64,000 nucleotides of DNA, taken from the NCBI GenBank assembly GCA_963575745.1, contig CAUYUJ010019099.1:1-64000 (forward strand), in the 5' to 3' direction. This stretch comes from Prorocentrum cordatum (taxonomy: Eukaryota; Sar; Dinophyceae; Prorocentrales; Prorocentraceae). The position numbers were made by a program, and so were the translations under genes. Positions 47,887 through 53,377 of the stretch are shown here, one piece after another (position 1 is the stretch's first letter; every line of letters begins with the position of its first letter). The notes under the pieces are model-generated. The model searched no databases. It was not told the DNA's origin and worked only from the letters and a program-made list of their open reading frames with translations.

Positions 47887-50252
47887 TATCATTATCATTA
47901 TCATCATCATACCCTCCCTAACGTGGCCCATCCCTACCCTAACCTGACCCAGACCCTGTCGACACTGCGCCAAAGCTAGCCTGACCCCTGAAAGCTAACG
48001 TGGCCAGCGGCTCGAGCCGGGAAGGGCGAGGGGGAGGGCAAGGTCGAGGACGAGACCCGCAAGATCCTGAATCCTTCCAAAACACAATTTCTGGTACGTT
48101 GATCGTGGGAATCGGTGAAAATCTTGAACATTTTGTTAAACGAATGTGCGCGGCGCTCAGGCGAGAGCCACATTTTGAAAAGGAACCGCCCTGAATCCGT
48201 GAGGCTCTTGCAATTGTTTAGATCGAATGTGCGCGGCGCTCAGGCGAGAGCCACATTTTGAAAACGAGTTATCCTCAATCCGTGAAACTCTTCCACATTT
48301 TTTGATCGGATGTGCGCGGCGCGAAGGCGAGAGCTACATGTTGAAAACAGGCTATCCTCAATCCATGAAACTCTTGCAAATGTTTAAAACGAATGTGCGC
48401 GGCACTAGGGCGAAAGCCACATTTTGAAAACGAACCGCCCTCCATCTGTAAAACTGCTACCAATGCCTAAGCTTCAATGTCATAAACGGTGAGGATGTCT
48501 CAGGCGAAACGCCCGGCCCGCCCGAAAAACTGGCACTCCCTGGGAAGCGCCTCCCCGACCGACAGCTTCCAGGCCGAGACCGGCCGCGGCGGCGACGGGG
48601 ACGGCGTGCGAGGACCCGAGGGCGACAGCTGCGGACCACTGCAATCCCTGGCCGGGGCCCTCCGGGGCCCCGGATGGGCGCACACGCCCTCCTCACTGGG
48701 GCTCATGATAGGCCCATTCTCCACCACCACTACCATAGGTAGGAGCGGGAGGAGGAGGAGCAGGAGGAGGAGGAGGAGGAGGACCTCCTCATCCTTCCGT
48801 CTCCCCCATCCTACCGATGATAGTGGTGGAACATTTGCACATCAGCTCAGGGTGGCCCTGGCCAGGGATTGTGATGGTGTGTGGCCGCCTTCCGCGGAGA
48901 GTAGGAGTGAGGAAGGGCCCAGCGGCAACGGAGCAGCGAGAGGAAGCGGGCAGGCATCGTGAGCGCCCGACCGCTCGCCTTGACCGCTCGCCTCGTCCTG
49001 CAGGCGCTTGGCGAAGACGATGGGGATGCGCCTCTCCGCGGAGAGCACGTACACGACGCCCAGGATGGTGACGAGCAGTGTCACGCCGAAGATGCCACCG
49101 GCGAAGCTGCTCGTGTCCGATTCGGCCGCCTTTGCCACTATGGTGCCAGCAGTGCGGGGGAGGTTCGCGACGATGCTGCTGAAGACGAGCAGCGACGTCC
49201 CGTTCCCGAGCTTCTGGTCCGTAATCTTGTCAGCGATGAACAGGATAATCTGCGCCCCGATGGCAAATTGCAGGGTGATCTGCAGTGGCCAGAAGCCCTG
49301 GTTGTCAAAGACGAAGGGCTGCAGCTGCGTCATCTGGCCGTACCCCTGGATACACCCAAGCGCGAAGGCCGACTGCTTGATGTAGTTCTTGTACGTCTCC
49401 CTGCCAGCCTCACCCTCCTCTCCCTGCGCGAGGGACTTCAGCGACGGGGTTACCGTCGTGAGGATCTGGAAGATGATCGACGCCGTGATGTAGGGCCCGA
49501 TGCCCAGGCTGAAGATGCTGGTCCTGCCAAGCCCTCCGCCGAACAGCTGGTCGATGAAGCCGATACCGCTGTTGGACGCCTGCCGCCGCACCCGCTCGAA
49601 AACACTACCTCCACCAAAATACCCAATGCTCCACAAAGGAAAACCTCCTCCTCCTCCTCCTCCTTCTCCTCCTCCTCCTCATCACCCCTGGGGCTCCACG
49701 GGAGCCAGGCTACACAAGGCCAGAGCCCTGGCGGGGCGACGGAGACTGCCGAGATCGGCGAACCGAGCCTGCTGGGAAGGCGCACGTGAAGAAAAGAAGC
49801 ACATTCAGATCGGTAACGGAGCGTGCACGGCAACGGGTGCTCACTGGCCAAGCTTTAGGTCGGGCATGCCCTCGTACAGGACGATTTGGGAAGAAGAAGA
49901 AGAAGAAGACGAAGAAGAAGAAGAAGACATAGTAAAGAATCAAAAGATGATCAAAAACAGTCGAGTAACAGTCCCCAGACTACTTTTTGACTCTATTTTG
50001 GAATATTCCTCCTGTAGAGAGACATGCCCGTCTTAAGCCTAGCTATGGCCCGCTCGACTGATCGCCCGCTCGACTGATCCCACCACCACCATCGGGGCCA
50101 CTGGGGGCCCCAAAGGCTGGCGGGCCCTGGACCTGCCGAGAGAAGTACTCCTGCGCCGCGTCCACGTCGAAGCCGTACAGGGGTATGTAGTAGCCCACGC
50201 GGCACAGGGCCAGCAGGAACAGCACGGTGAGGATGCGTTTGGGGAGGTCACC
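28760..50252 (-). CDS. secY: plastid-type preprotein translocase subunit SecY, four supported exons
   Basis: SecY is the channel subunit of the SecYE translocase; in a photosynthetic eukaryote this type acts in plastid (thylakoid) membranes. Exons on the minus strand: 50252-50133, 49579-48979, 30708-30587, 29200-28760. Joined in phase they give about 427 residues that follow SecY order: LPKRILTV...VGYYIPLYG; SLGIGPYITASI; GNGTSL; RRIPI..AKR; YLPVKLNASGVLPLIFA; DPKDM..LRKQ..IP..RPGK. Intron 1 (553 nt) has GT-AG ends. Intron 2 (about 18.27 kb) and intron 3 (1,386 nt) have GC donors (CAAG|GC) and AG acceptors, as often seen in dinoflagellates. The N-terminal presequence must lie upstream, possibly with the exons at 51.28-51.46 and 59.77-60.01 kb. 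Intron 2 contains a coiled-coil gene fragment on the same strand. Whether it is thylakoid SCY1 or envelope SCY2 type cannot be told here. Confidence 0.9.
29270..30410. repeat. GAGTCTGAGT-type degenerate minisatellite in SecY intron 3, in two blocks
   Basis: 29.27-29.69 and 30.10-30.41 kb are runs of GAGTGTGAGTGAGTCTGAGT-like 6-12 bp units. Between them (29.69-30.02 kb) two related segments of about 150 bp occur, each with GGTCC...AATCTGGG(T/C)GC, then CGGGCC(T/C)GT and CATACC...GGAGGCC. The minus-strand frame across 29.76-29.2 kb is open only because of the repeats. Confidence 0.75.
30587..30708 (-). CDS. secY: SecY exon: conserved TM7 segment
   Basis: A 122-nt exon that joins to exon 2 as SGQ|GGTGDAGESYLPVKLNASGV, then LPLIFAGSLLSLPALAANYT and K. 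The YLP(V/L)K.N..GV.P.IFA signature is diagnostic for SecY. It is bounded by CCGCAAG|GG and CACCAAG|GC. Confidence 0.85.
30760..30850. repeat. (TCC)n microsatellite at the 3' end of SecY intron 2
   Basis: On the minus strand this GGA tract lies within about 50 nt of the exon-3 acceptor, so the region normally holding a pyrimidine tract is purine-rich. Confidence 0.85.
30860..31940. repeat. (ATC)n microsatellite in SecY intron 2
   Basis: About 1.07 kb of CATCAT, CAGCAT and CACCAT units. Frames are poly-Ile/Ser/His or poly-Asp/Met. Confidence 0.95.
32125..32515. repeat. two tandem copies of a 190-200 bp unit
   Basis: Each copy contains GTGCGTTTCGGCCCTGTGTC, TCCTGACCCAACGGACTGCG, a diverged second pair, then GGTGCGTCGGCTATGTGGTA and ACCAGCAAGTCCGAAGGCCA. 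Copy 1 is about 32.13-32.32 kb, copy 2 about 32.32-32.51 kb. An internal 60-bp periodicity is also visible. Confidence 0.8.
32590..32785. repeat. GGATCCG-rich short repeat
   Basis: GGATCCGA/GGATCCG occurs about seven times at irregular spacing, partly in both orientations because the core is palindromic. Confidence 0.65.
32885..33545. repeat. 77-78 bp tandem repeat, about 8.5 copies
   Basis: Unit: GGGGCCACGAAACGCTGTAC, then GGGGGAACCGCATGCGAG(T/A), then GCAGCCACTGGGGCCTTCGG and TGGAGCTCCCTAT. Copies differ by a few bases. The plus strand stays open for up to 189 codons because unit length and indels happen to compensate. Frames differ between copies, so it is treated as a satellite. Confidence 0.9.
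33560..34355. other. unassigned spacer in SecY intron 2
   Basis: Irregular repetition of GCGAGCACC/CTGCGAGCAC-type motifs (33.75-34.33 kb) suggests an old degenerate tandem repeat. No gene is recognised. Confidence 0.4.
34355..36250. repeat. long dispersed repeat related to 4.0-5.25 kb, with internal insert
   Basis: The left part (34.36-34.47 kb) matches the GGCTCGCGGCGCTGCGGCGC segments at 4.1 and 4.6 kb. The right part (about 35.93-36.22 kb) matches 4.8-5.2 kb in order. A (GC)n run lies at about 34.76-34.79 kb. The middle, 34.8-35.9 kb, is non-repetitive and contains the minus-strand open stretch listed separately. Confidence 0.6.
34947..35260 (-). pseudogene. possible protein fragment (charged, helix-like), unassigned
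   Basis: The minus strand from about 35.26 kb reads QRSVNNADQGRAFELSDAAI, then ADVENTADQDTLRGIKQLSA, RVAQLPERQHGGVAACEDSG and on to WEVARLPREPI and a stop. Composition is protein-like, unlike surrounding frames, and could be a retrotransposon gag piece or an exon. No motif assigns it. Confidence 0.3.
36250..37340. other. spacer with dispersed GAGGATGTC...GCGA motifs
   Basis: Three segments of about 110 bp (36.30, 36.41 and 36.52 kb on) contain (T)GA(T/G)GA(T/G)GTC(C/T)C with (C/T)GAGCGAGA(A/G)(T/C)TTCACTTTTA. This is a diverged inverted form of the CTCGAGACATCCTC family. Further diverged units continue to about 37.2 kb (CTCGAAGACG...CCGTC(A/G)TCCGTCAAGCC occurs twice). No gene is recognised. 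Confidence 0.45.
37700..37845. repeat. (TCC)n/(CATCCT)n microsatellite
   Basis: TCC then eight CATCCT units, then TCC again. Confidence 0.9.
37919..38623 (-). CDS. coiled-coil protein fragment nested in SecY intron 2 (two exons, 5' end not found)
   Basis: After a GGGGGCAG acceptor the minus strand from 38623 reads DCQNETQLNEATEKARKAEA, ELELCRAALKLQEDTTAVWK, then TLERLHNELDLTKTSW, ARLQDDLKAHDKASDD and AALATARAAEVARLGKEYDE. Heptad-like spacing of Leu/Ala and many charges indicate coiled coil. A second exon starts after TTTCCCCAG at 38119 with KKKRWNNEIQQLDGRLAQAQ, LSDDAKTAQVERLAANQRGQ, KPWTKEEWAAWEARRQNG and a stop at 37919. The donor of exon 1 is uncertain (a GT at GAG|GTCGCC near 38.32 kb or a site near 38.3 kb). 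The family is not recognised. It is co-oriented with SecY and inside its largest intron, so it is a nested gene, a retroposed piece, or evidence that the scaffold order is wrong. Confidence 0.5.
38630..39000. other. G-run-rich spacer
   Basis: Several runs of 6-10 G or C around 38.63-38.8 kb, including a short inverted match (CCCC...TGTCCAC...GGGG). No gene is recognised. Confidence 0.35.
39000..40150. repeat. compound CT / TCC / ATC / CAA / TCC microsatellite in SecY intron 2
   Basis: In order: (CT)n 39.02-39.05, (TCC)n 39.08-39.24, (ATC)n with ACC blocks 39.24-39.54, CAG/CAA block 39.54-39.64, (ATC)n 39.65-39.98, (TCC/TTCC)n 39.98-40.15 kb. Poly-His, poly-Met, poly-Asp and poly-Glu frames are artefacts. 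Confidence 0.95.
40150..41262. repeat. composite dispersed repeat, copy B
   Basis: Same order as copy A (23.29-24.10 kb): CCTTATAAATAACTT, CCCGAGGCCAGTTTTTAGGG, GGGCGTTTCGCCTGAGAC, then eight to nine copies of the roughly 85-bp TCACGGATTGAGGGCGGGT unit (five in A), then the shared tail with AACAATGTTTTGGCATGCTT, TCTTCCAACGAGGCAG and GAAGAGGGAGCTTGGAGG. It is flanked on both sides by TCC tracts. Confidence 0.88.
41262..41720. repeat. (TCC/TTCC)n microsatellite attached to composite repeat copy B
   Basis: Imperfect TCC with TTC and GCC variants, starting at the same point of the tail as in copy A. Confidence 0.92.
41830..43000. repeat. tandem array of a roughly 300-bp unit, three to four diverged copies
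   Basis: Recurring parts in fixed order: GGGGA(T/C)(T/C)TGCAC; a CAC(A/T)GGTTG(T/C)CC(T/C)GG segment; CCC(C/A)(A/T)CGC(C/T)CAGG; CTGCTGCTCCT(G/T)TTTGTC; CGGATCCCCCACCAT; CTGC(T/A)(G/A)CAAAAGGATTCT; GTGGAGGCCACTGC(A/G)GAT. Single copies also occur at 43.53-43.66 and 45.35-45.73 kb, so the array is part of a dispersed family. No coding capacity is recognised. Confidence 0.7.
43085..43505. repeat. two adjacent short-unit arrays: (GGGTGCCC)n then (TAGCCCTA)n
   Basis: 43.09-43.35 kb: 8-9 bp units of GGGTGCCC, with GGATGCAC and GGTGACT variants. 43.35-43.50 kb: TATAGCCCTA/CAGCCCTA units. The change from one unit to the other is abrupt. Confidence 0.9.
43785..44400. repeat. (GTC/GGC)n trinucleotide-like repeat (GGCGTCGTC)
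   Basis: About 600 bp of GTCGGC and GTCGTC units with TGCTC variants, GC-rich unlike the ATC and TCC tracts. Frames read as Val/Gly, Arg or Ser/Ala repeats, and on minus as Thr/Pro/Asp. Confidence 0.9.
44395..45135. mobile_element. possible 740-bp inverted-repeat element with AATTACAACC ends
   Basis: Near 44.40-44.47 kb there is ACCAATTACAACCGACCTGG, then CCAACTGGTAACAATTACAA. Near 45.06-45.13 kb the reverse appears (GGTTGTAATTGGTACCAGTT, then CTTGGTTGTGATG). The match is imperfect and also contains local palindromes (GGTACCAGTTGGT). Inside lie a CAACAA-rich segment and an 11-12 bp minisatellite (AAGGAGCTTCT, 44.86-45.03 kb). No transposase frame is seen. Confidence 0.4.
44860..45035. repeat. 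12-bp minisatellite (AAGGAGCTTCTA)
   Basis: About 14 copies of AAGGAGC(T/C)TCTA with single-base variants. Confidence 0.9.
45220..45345. repeat. (CT)n microsatellite
   Basis: CTCTCTCT with TTC and CCT interruptions. Confidence 0.92.
45350..45735. repeat. diverged copy of the 41.8-43.0 kb repeat unit
   Basis: Shares GTGGAGGCCATTGCAGA, GATTCTTAGTG...GGGGACCTGCAC, GCGACAGTCACAGGTTGTCC and TTTACTGCTCCTGTTTT(G)CCTG in the same order. Confidence 0.7.
45785..45895. repeat. (GAT)n microsatellite
   Basis: GATGATGAT with GAG and GGT variants. Confidence 0.88.
45900..46600. other. GC-rich spacer with overlapping frames
   Basis: Minus 46218-45892 and plus 45995-46897 are open over the same bases. One contains a helix-like charged stretch (minus) and the other a Ser/Arg-rich stretch (plus). 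Neither has a recognised domain. Confidence 0.3.
46585..46860. repeat. 165-bp dispersed repeat (GGGGCCC..GGACACACAAATA), copy 1, inside a GCGATCGCCGATA duplication
   Basis: 46.61-46.76 kb matches 57.49-57.66 and 62.59-62.75 kb: GGACACACAAATA, then an AT-rich TATTTTCTGGGTTT...TTCCCCCC(C)ACTTCCCAT...TTTTCC, then GGGAATCGACG(G/A)T(C/T)AATT, and GTGTCTGTGTG(T/C)TT. It is flanked by two copies of AGAGCTT(G)AATCGGCGATCGCC GATAG (46.59 and 46.80 kb), possibly a duplication produced by insertion. Confidence 0.75.
46950..47104. mobile_element. family A inverted-repeat element, copy 3
   Basis: GGATCGGGCATGTCCTTCCACAG then GCGGATTTGGGAAGG. The interior has CAGATCGTCGAAAAATCGTC CCC. The right end is CACTCCTCCAGAGGGGCGTG CCCAAC. 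About 155 bp. Confidence 0.8.
47235..47540. mobile_element. family A element in opposite orientation, tandemly duplicated (about 136-bp period)
   Basis: Two and a fraction copies of GGGGACGATTTTTCGAC(G/T), CTGGACTGTTTCGATTTTTC, then TTTTCTTCCAACATCCGCCT and GTGGAAGGACA, separated by GTGCCCCTCGTTCGGTGGC. Read on the minus strand this is the left two thirds of the family A element at 46.95 kb. The tandem unit therefore arose from a partial element plus flanking sequence. Confidence 0.75.
47540..47710. repeat. ATCGACGCTA minisatellite, block 1
   Basis: AATCGACGCTA/ACATCGACGCTA units, preceded by GGTGGCCATTCGTGGGAGCC and TCGACTCTTGCGAATCGAGG. The same preceding sequence and repeat occur at 57.36-57.48 kb. 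Confidence 0.8.
47755..47920. repeat. (TCC)n then (ATC)n microsatellite
   Basis: About 80 bp TCC followed by about 85 bp ATC, ending in three ATTATC units. Confidence 0.95.
48045..48535. repeat. composite dispersed repeat, inverted partial copy C
   Basis: Reverse-orientation parts of copies A and B: CCAAAACACAATTTCTGGTA, four to five copies of the 85-bp unit (GAATGTGCGCGGCGCTCAGG, CGAGAGCCACATTTTGAAAA), and finally GAGGATGTCTCAGGCGAAAC GCCCGGCCCGCCC. The tail and flanking TCC tracts are missing. Confidence 0.85.
48540..48975. other. 5' end of SecY intron 2: GC-rich DNA with a short GGA tract
   Basis: Follows the GC donor of SecY exon 2 on the minus strand. The tract near 48.75-48.79 kb is GGA. 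Frames have no recognised domain. Confidence 0.4.
48979..49579 (-). CDS. secY: SecY exon: TM2 to TM6-7 loop
   Basis: Reads ASNSGIGFIDQLFGGGLG, SIFSLGIGPYITASIIFQIL, then KNYIKQ, a membrane pair around PLQITLQFAIGAQIILFIAD, the conserved GNGTSLLVFSSIVANLP, a Ser/Thr-rich turn, IFGVTLLVTILGVVYVLSAE and RRIPIVFAKR. The last codons LQDEASGQ end at CAAG, followed by GC as the likely donor (48978-48977). Confidence 0.9.
49640..49690. repeat. short (TCC)n tract in SecY intron 1
   Basis: CCTCCTCCTCCTCCTCC near the 3' part of the intron on the minus strand. Confidence 0.75.
49856..50037. mobile_element. family A inverted-repeat element, copy 4 (inside SecY intron 1)
   Basis: TAGGTCGGGCATGCCCTCGT ACAGGACGATTTGGGAAG to TTGGAATATTCCTCCTGTAG AGAGACATGCCCGTCTTAA. 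It holds a GAAGAA expansion (49.89-49.93 kb), so it is longer (about 180 bp). It fills a third of the 553-nt intron without reaching either splice site. Confidence 0.85.
50133..50252 (-). CDS. secY: SecY exon: first transmembrane helix
   Basis: Forty codons reading GDLPKRILTVLFLLALCRVG then YYIPLYGFDVDAAQEYFSRQ, the SecY TM1 region with its basic start and the IP.(P/Y)G turn. The acceptor is GGCGAG|GGT at 50253. The donor CGGCAG|GTCCAG at 50132 keeps phase 0 with the next exon (GGCAG|GCGTCC), giving FSRQ|ASNSGIGF, the usual spacing before the FxGGGL segment. Confidence 0.85.
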
Positions 50253-50279
50253 CTCGCCGGCGGCGAGCGCGGGGGGGGG

Positions 50280-50430
50280 AAGTGAGAAGGAGAAGGCCTT
50301 CTCAGAAGGCTCAGAAGTCCCCCAGCCTCCCGAGAAGATCTCGAAGCCTTCCCCGAAGACGCAGAACACTTCTCACAAGGCCAGAGGGCTTCTGAGAAGC
50401 CCAGCCGCCTTCTGAGAAGGCCTTCTCCTC
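50280..50430. repeat. palindromic CTTCTGAGAAGGC repeat
   Basis: CTTCTCAGAAGGC, CTTCTCACAAGGC, CTTCTGAGAAGCC and CTTCTGAGAAGGCCTTCTCC units recur. Each is a short palindrome, so the block can fold on itself. It lies just upstream of the SecY TM1 exon on the minus strand. Confidence 0.7.
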
Positions 50431-50439
50431 CTCACTTCC

Positions 50440-50624
50440 CGAAAGCGAAGCCAGAACGATTCTAAATTCGGGTGAAGATAAAACGAGAACCTCTGAGATC
50501 CGGCGGCTCTGGAGCTGTCTCCAGCGCCGCCCCAAAGCGTTCCCCAGAACGCTCCGAGAGCGCTCCAGAACGCCCTGGAACGGATTCGTCCTCGCCCTAG
50601 CCCAGTCCGATTCCCCACCTCTAG
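50440..50624. repeat. 180-bp dispersed repeat, copy 1 (pair at 62.19-62.39 kb)
   Basis: Shared order: TGAAGAT(A/G)A...GAGAA(C/T)CTCTGAGATC(C/T)G, GCGGCTCT, AGCGTTC...GAACGCTC(C/A)GAGAGCGCTC, GAACGCCCTGGA/CACCCTCTGGA, then GGATTC(G/A)TCCTCG(C/T)CC. It lies directly beside the family B element at 50.63 kb. Confidence 0.7.
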
Positions 50625-50852
50625 AGGCCTCCAAGATGGGGTCGGAGTGGATGGGGTCGGAGGATCGCCCCACATCGCCGATACATCGGTGATACATCGC
50701 CGATGCATTGGCGAACCATCGGCGACATCGGCGATGCATCGGCGACGCCAGCGTGGAGAAGATCGGGCTCCACATCGAGCCGCATCGGCGATGCATCGGC
50801 GATGCGGCGCAGTCCTCGGACCCCATCTACTCCGACCACATCTAGGAGGCCC
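50625..50852. mobile_element. family B inverted-repeat element, copy 1
   Basis: The left end AGGCCTCCAAGATGGGGTCG, then GAGTGGATGGGGTCGGAGG, is mirrored at the right end (minus strand: GGCCTCCTAGATGTGGTCGG, then AGTAGATGGGGTCCGAGG). Arms are about 38 bp. The interior is rich in GCATCGGCGATG, itself palindromic. About 228 bp and noncoding. Confidence 0.8.
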
Positions 50853-51270
50853 AGACCCTCGCTCGCAGCCGACCTTGTCATTGCACCGACCTTGCAGACG
50901 TGCTGCAGCGGATTTGCGCGTGGATTTCTGCCAATGCAAAACCCCAAAACGGCGAAAAACGAAGTGAGTTTCACGTGAATATCTTGCAGTCTTCCTTCCT
51001 GGCCAAAAAAATCCGCACGAAAAAATCACCTCGAAATCTGAAACGAAATTATCCAAGACAATTCGGGCCCATCCCATTGTTTTCCGAACGAAATCCGCTC
51101 TGCGACAGGGCTGGCCCCAAACGTTGTTCTTCGCTTTGTGCTCGTCTTGTTTTTCGTTCCGCTCTACCTTGCCTTCCTGCACCTCCCCGCCAAAACGAGA
51201 AACAGAACACAGCCGAAGCCCGGCGCAGAACAGCGCTCAGGCCCAGCCCTGCCCTGCGGTGCTGGCGCCA
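50853..51270. other. spacer
   Basis: AT-richer DNA at 50.93-51.10 kb, then GC-rich. No feature is recognised before the candidate exon at 51.28 kb. Confidence 0.35.
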
Positions 51271-51275
51271 GGAGC

Positions 51276-51459
51276 CTTGGTCAGCAGGACGAGGTAGTTC
51301 ACGTCGCCCGTGGACGCCGCCCGGCACCGCACGAGGGGCGCGGGCGGCCCGGCCCGCGCCGGACCGAGCCCCAGGCACGCGCCCGCCAGGGCCGCGGCCG
51401 CCGCCGCGGCGAGGCCGCCGGCGGCGCGCGGGGCGCCGCGCGGAGGGCCCAGGCCGCTC
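51276..51459 (-). CDS. candidate SecY upstream exon (Ala-rich hydrophobic stretch, then VNYLVLLTK)
   Basis: The minus strand after a TTTCCCCGGCCAG acceptor reads SGLGPPRGAPRAAGG, then LAAAAAAALAGACLGLG (signal or thylakoid-transfer-like hydrophobic core), ARAGPPAPLVRCRAASTGDV and NYLVLLTK. It ends at ACCAAG|GC, the same GC-donor context as SecY exons 2 and 3, in phase 0 with the TM1 exon (LLTK|GDLPKRI). This fits the segment before SecY TM1. The reading frame competes with others in very GC-rich DNA and no homology confirms it. Confidence 0.4.
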
Positions 51460-51630
51460 CTGGCCGGGGAAAGGCTCCCGAAGATCCGCCGCTCCGGAAG
51501 AATCGGAGCAGGCGGTTTTGGGGCTGTGTTCGGCCTCTGGAGGCCCTCGATAGGGCTGCGGGGGCGTCCGAGAGCAACGCGGGTCGGAAGGCCGGCCCTG
51601 GAGAGGGAGCCTGTCTTCTCCTGAGACTCC

Positions 51631-51801
51631 GGCAAGTTTGCTTGCATGGACGGGGCGGGCCTGGACCTGAAGCAAGCCGCAAACGACTTGCACGTGAGGA
51701 AATCGCGCAAGTCGAAAGGCACTTGCACGCTACTTATTGGTTTGAAGAGGGGCGATGGGGGGAGCGCGTGGGGGAACGCAATCAATGCAAGTAAACTTGC
51801 C
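51631..51801. mobile_element. family G inverted-repeat element (GGCAAGTTTACTTGCATGG), complete copy
   Basis: Left end GGCAAGTTTGCTTGCATGGA; right end, read on the minus strand, GGCAAGTTTACTTGCATTGA. 171 bp. The interior CTGAAGCAAGCCGCA...CGACT(T/G)GCACGTG...GGCACTTGCACGCT is shared with 59.41-59.58 kb. Confidence 0.8.
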
Positions 51802-51864
51802 TGATTCTCCCAAAATTATCCCAGTGCGACCCTACCTAGGAGTTGGAGCCCCTAGGAAAGCAAC

Positions 51865-52515
51865 ATTAGTAGTAACAATAAAGCTAAGCTAAAGCTAAGT
51901 TAACAATGAGCTAAAGCTAAGCTGAAGCTAAGCTAAAGCTAAATTAAAGCTAAGCTAACGTTAAGCTGAAGCTAAGCTAAAGCTAAGCTAAAGCTAAGCT
52001 AACGCTAAGCTAAATCTAAGCTAAAGCTACGCTAAAGTTAAGCTAAAGCTAAGCTAAAGCTAAGCTAAAGCTAAGCTACAGTTAAGGTCGAGCTAAGCTA
52101 AATCTAAGCTAAAGCTAAGGTAAAGCTCAGCTACAACTACATTAGGCTAAGCTAAGCTCAGCTAAGCTAAGGTAAGCCAAGCTAAGCTAAGCTAAGCTAA
52201 GCCGAGCTAAGCTAAGCCAAGCTAAACTAAGACGAGATAAGCTAAGCCAAGCTAAGGGGGCGCTATGCTAAGCTATGCTAAGCTATGCTATGCAATACTG
52301 TGCTATGTTATGCTATGCTGTGCTATGCTATGCCATGCTATGCTATGCTACGCTAAGCTAAGCTACATTAGGCTAAGCTAAGCTAGGCTAAGCTAAGCTA
52401 AGCTAAGCTAAGCTAAGCTAAGCTAAGGTAAGCCAAGCTAAGCTAAGCTAAGCTAAGCCAAGCTAAGCTAAGCCAAGCTAAGCTAAGACGAGATAAGCTA
52501 AGCCAAGCTAAGGGG
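51865..52515. repeat. AAGCTA/AGCTA minisatellite
   Basis: Hundreds of bases of AAGCTAAGCTA and AAGCTAAAGCTA, with a TATGCTATGC sub-block at 52.26-52.35 kb. GCCAAGCTAAGGGGGCGC occurs at both 52.24 and 52.50 kb, suggesting a larger duplication. Confidence 0.95.
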
Positions 52516-52519
52516 GCGC

Positions 52520-53150
52520 GACTGGGGGAACCGCGGGGCGGGGACTGGGGGAACCGCCCGGGGCGCTTTCCACTGCCCGGCCCCTTTAAGCTAGAGAGTA
52601 AGAACCCTTCTAGGCAGAGCCTAGGTAGGGAAAAACGAACAAACAAACAAACAAAAAATGGTCTGGACCTCCGATGCCCACGCATCGAAGAAATAGGAGC
52701 AGCTGAATGTCTTGGGTGTGCGGCCGGCTTGCAGCGCGGGCGCTGGCTTCTGCCGCTGGGCTATGGGCCTCCGCTCCCTGGGCTCTGTGGCGAGGCGTTC
52801 CTCTTGCCGTCGCTGGGGCGCGTACTCCCCGTGCACGCTTCGTTCCCGCGCGGGATTTCTGCTTTCTGTTGCTCGCCGAAGCCAGGATGCTCCTCGGCGG
52901 TCCTCGCCGAGGCAACAGTGCACACGTCCAAGCGATGCCGAAGTCCATTGGCCTCTCTTAGGGCCCGCTCAGCGCTCCCTTCGTTCGTGTGGGCGCCTGC
53001 CTCAGCCAAGAGGTGGGCGGATCGGCAGCGGATGGCGGCTTGAGCCCACCTTCCGCGCCAACCGTCCACCAGTCACCCCCTATTCGCCGCCCGTGACAGC
53101 TAAACGCCCCGAACAAATAACTGTCGATGAAAGTCAAGGCATCATAACAA
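52520..53150. other. non-repetitive island, overlapping frames
   Basis: Plus frame 52707-52961 starts with a hydrophobic Ala/Leu-rich stretch; minus frame 53069-52761 is charged. Neither is recognised. GCCGAGGCAACAGTGCACACGTCC (52.90 kb) resembles GCCGAGCACAGAGTGCAAACGCCC (63.87 kb), a small dispersed repeat. Confidence 0.35.
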
Positions 53151-53154
53151 TATT

Positions 53155-53346
53155 TGTATAGACATATATGTGTGCACGTGTGAATGTATAGTTGTGTATG
53201 TACGCATGCATGTATGCATGTATGTATGCATGTATGTATGTACGTGTGCATGTATGTATGTATGTATGTATGTATGTATGTATGTATGTATGTATGTGTG
53301 TGTGTGCATGTATGTGTGTATGTATGTATATATGTATGGATGTACG

Positions 53347-53377
<31 letters not shown>

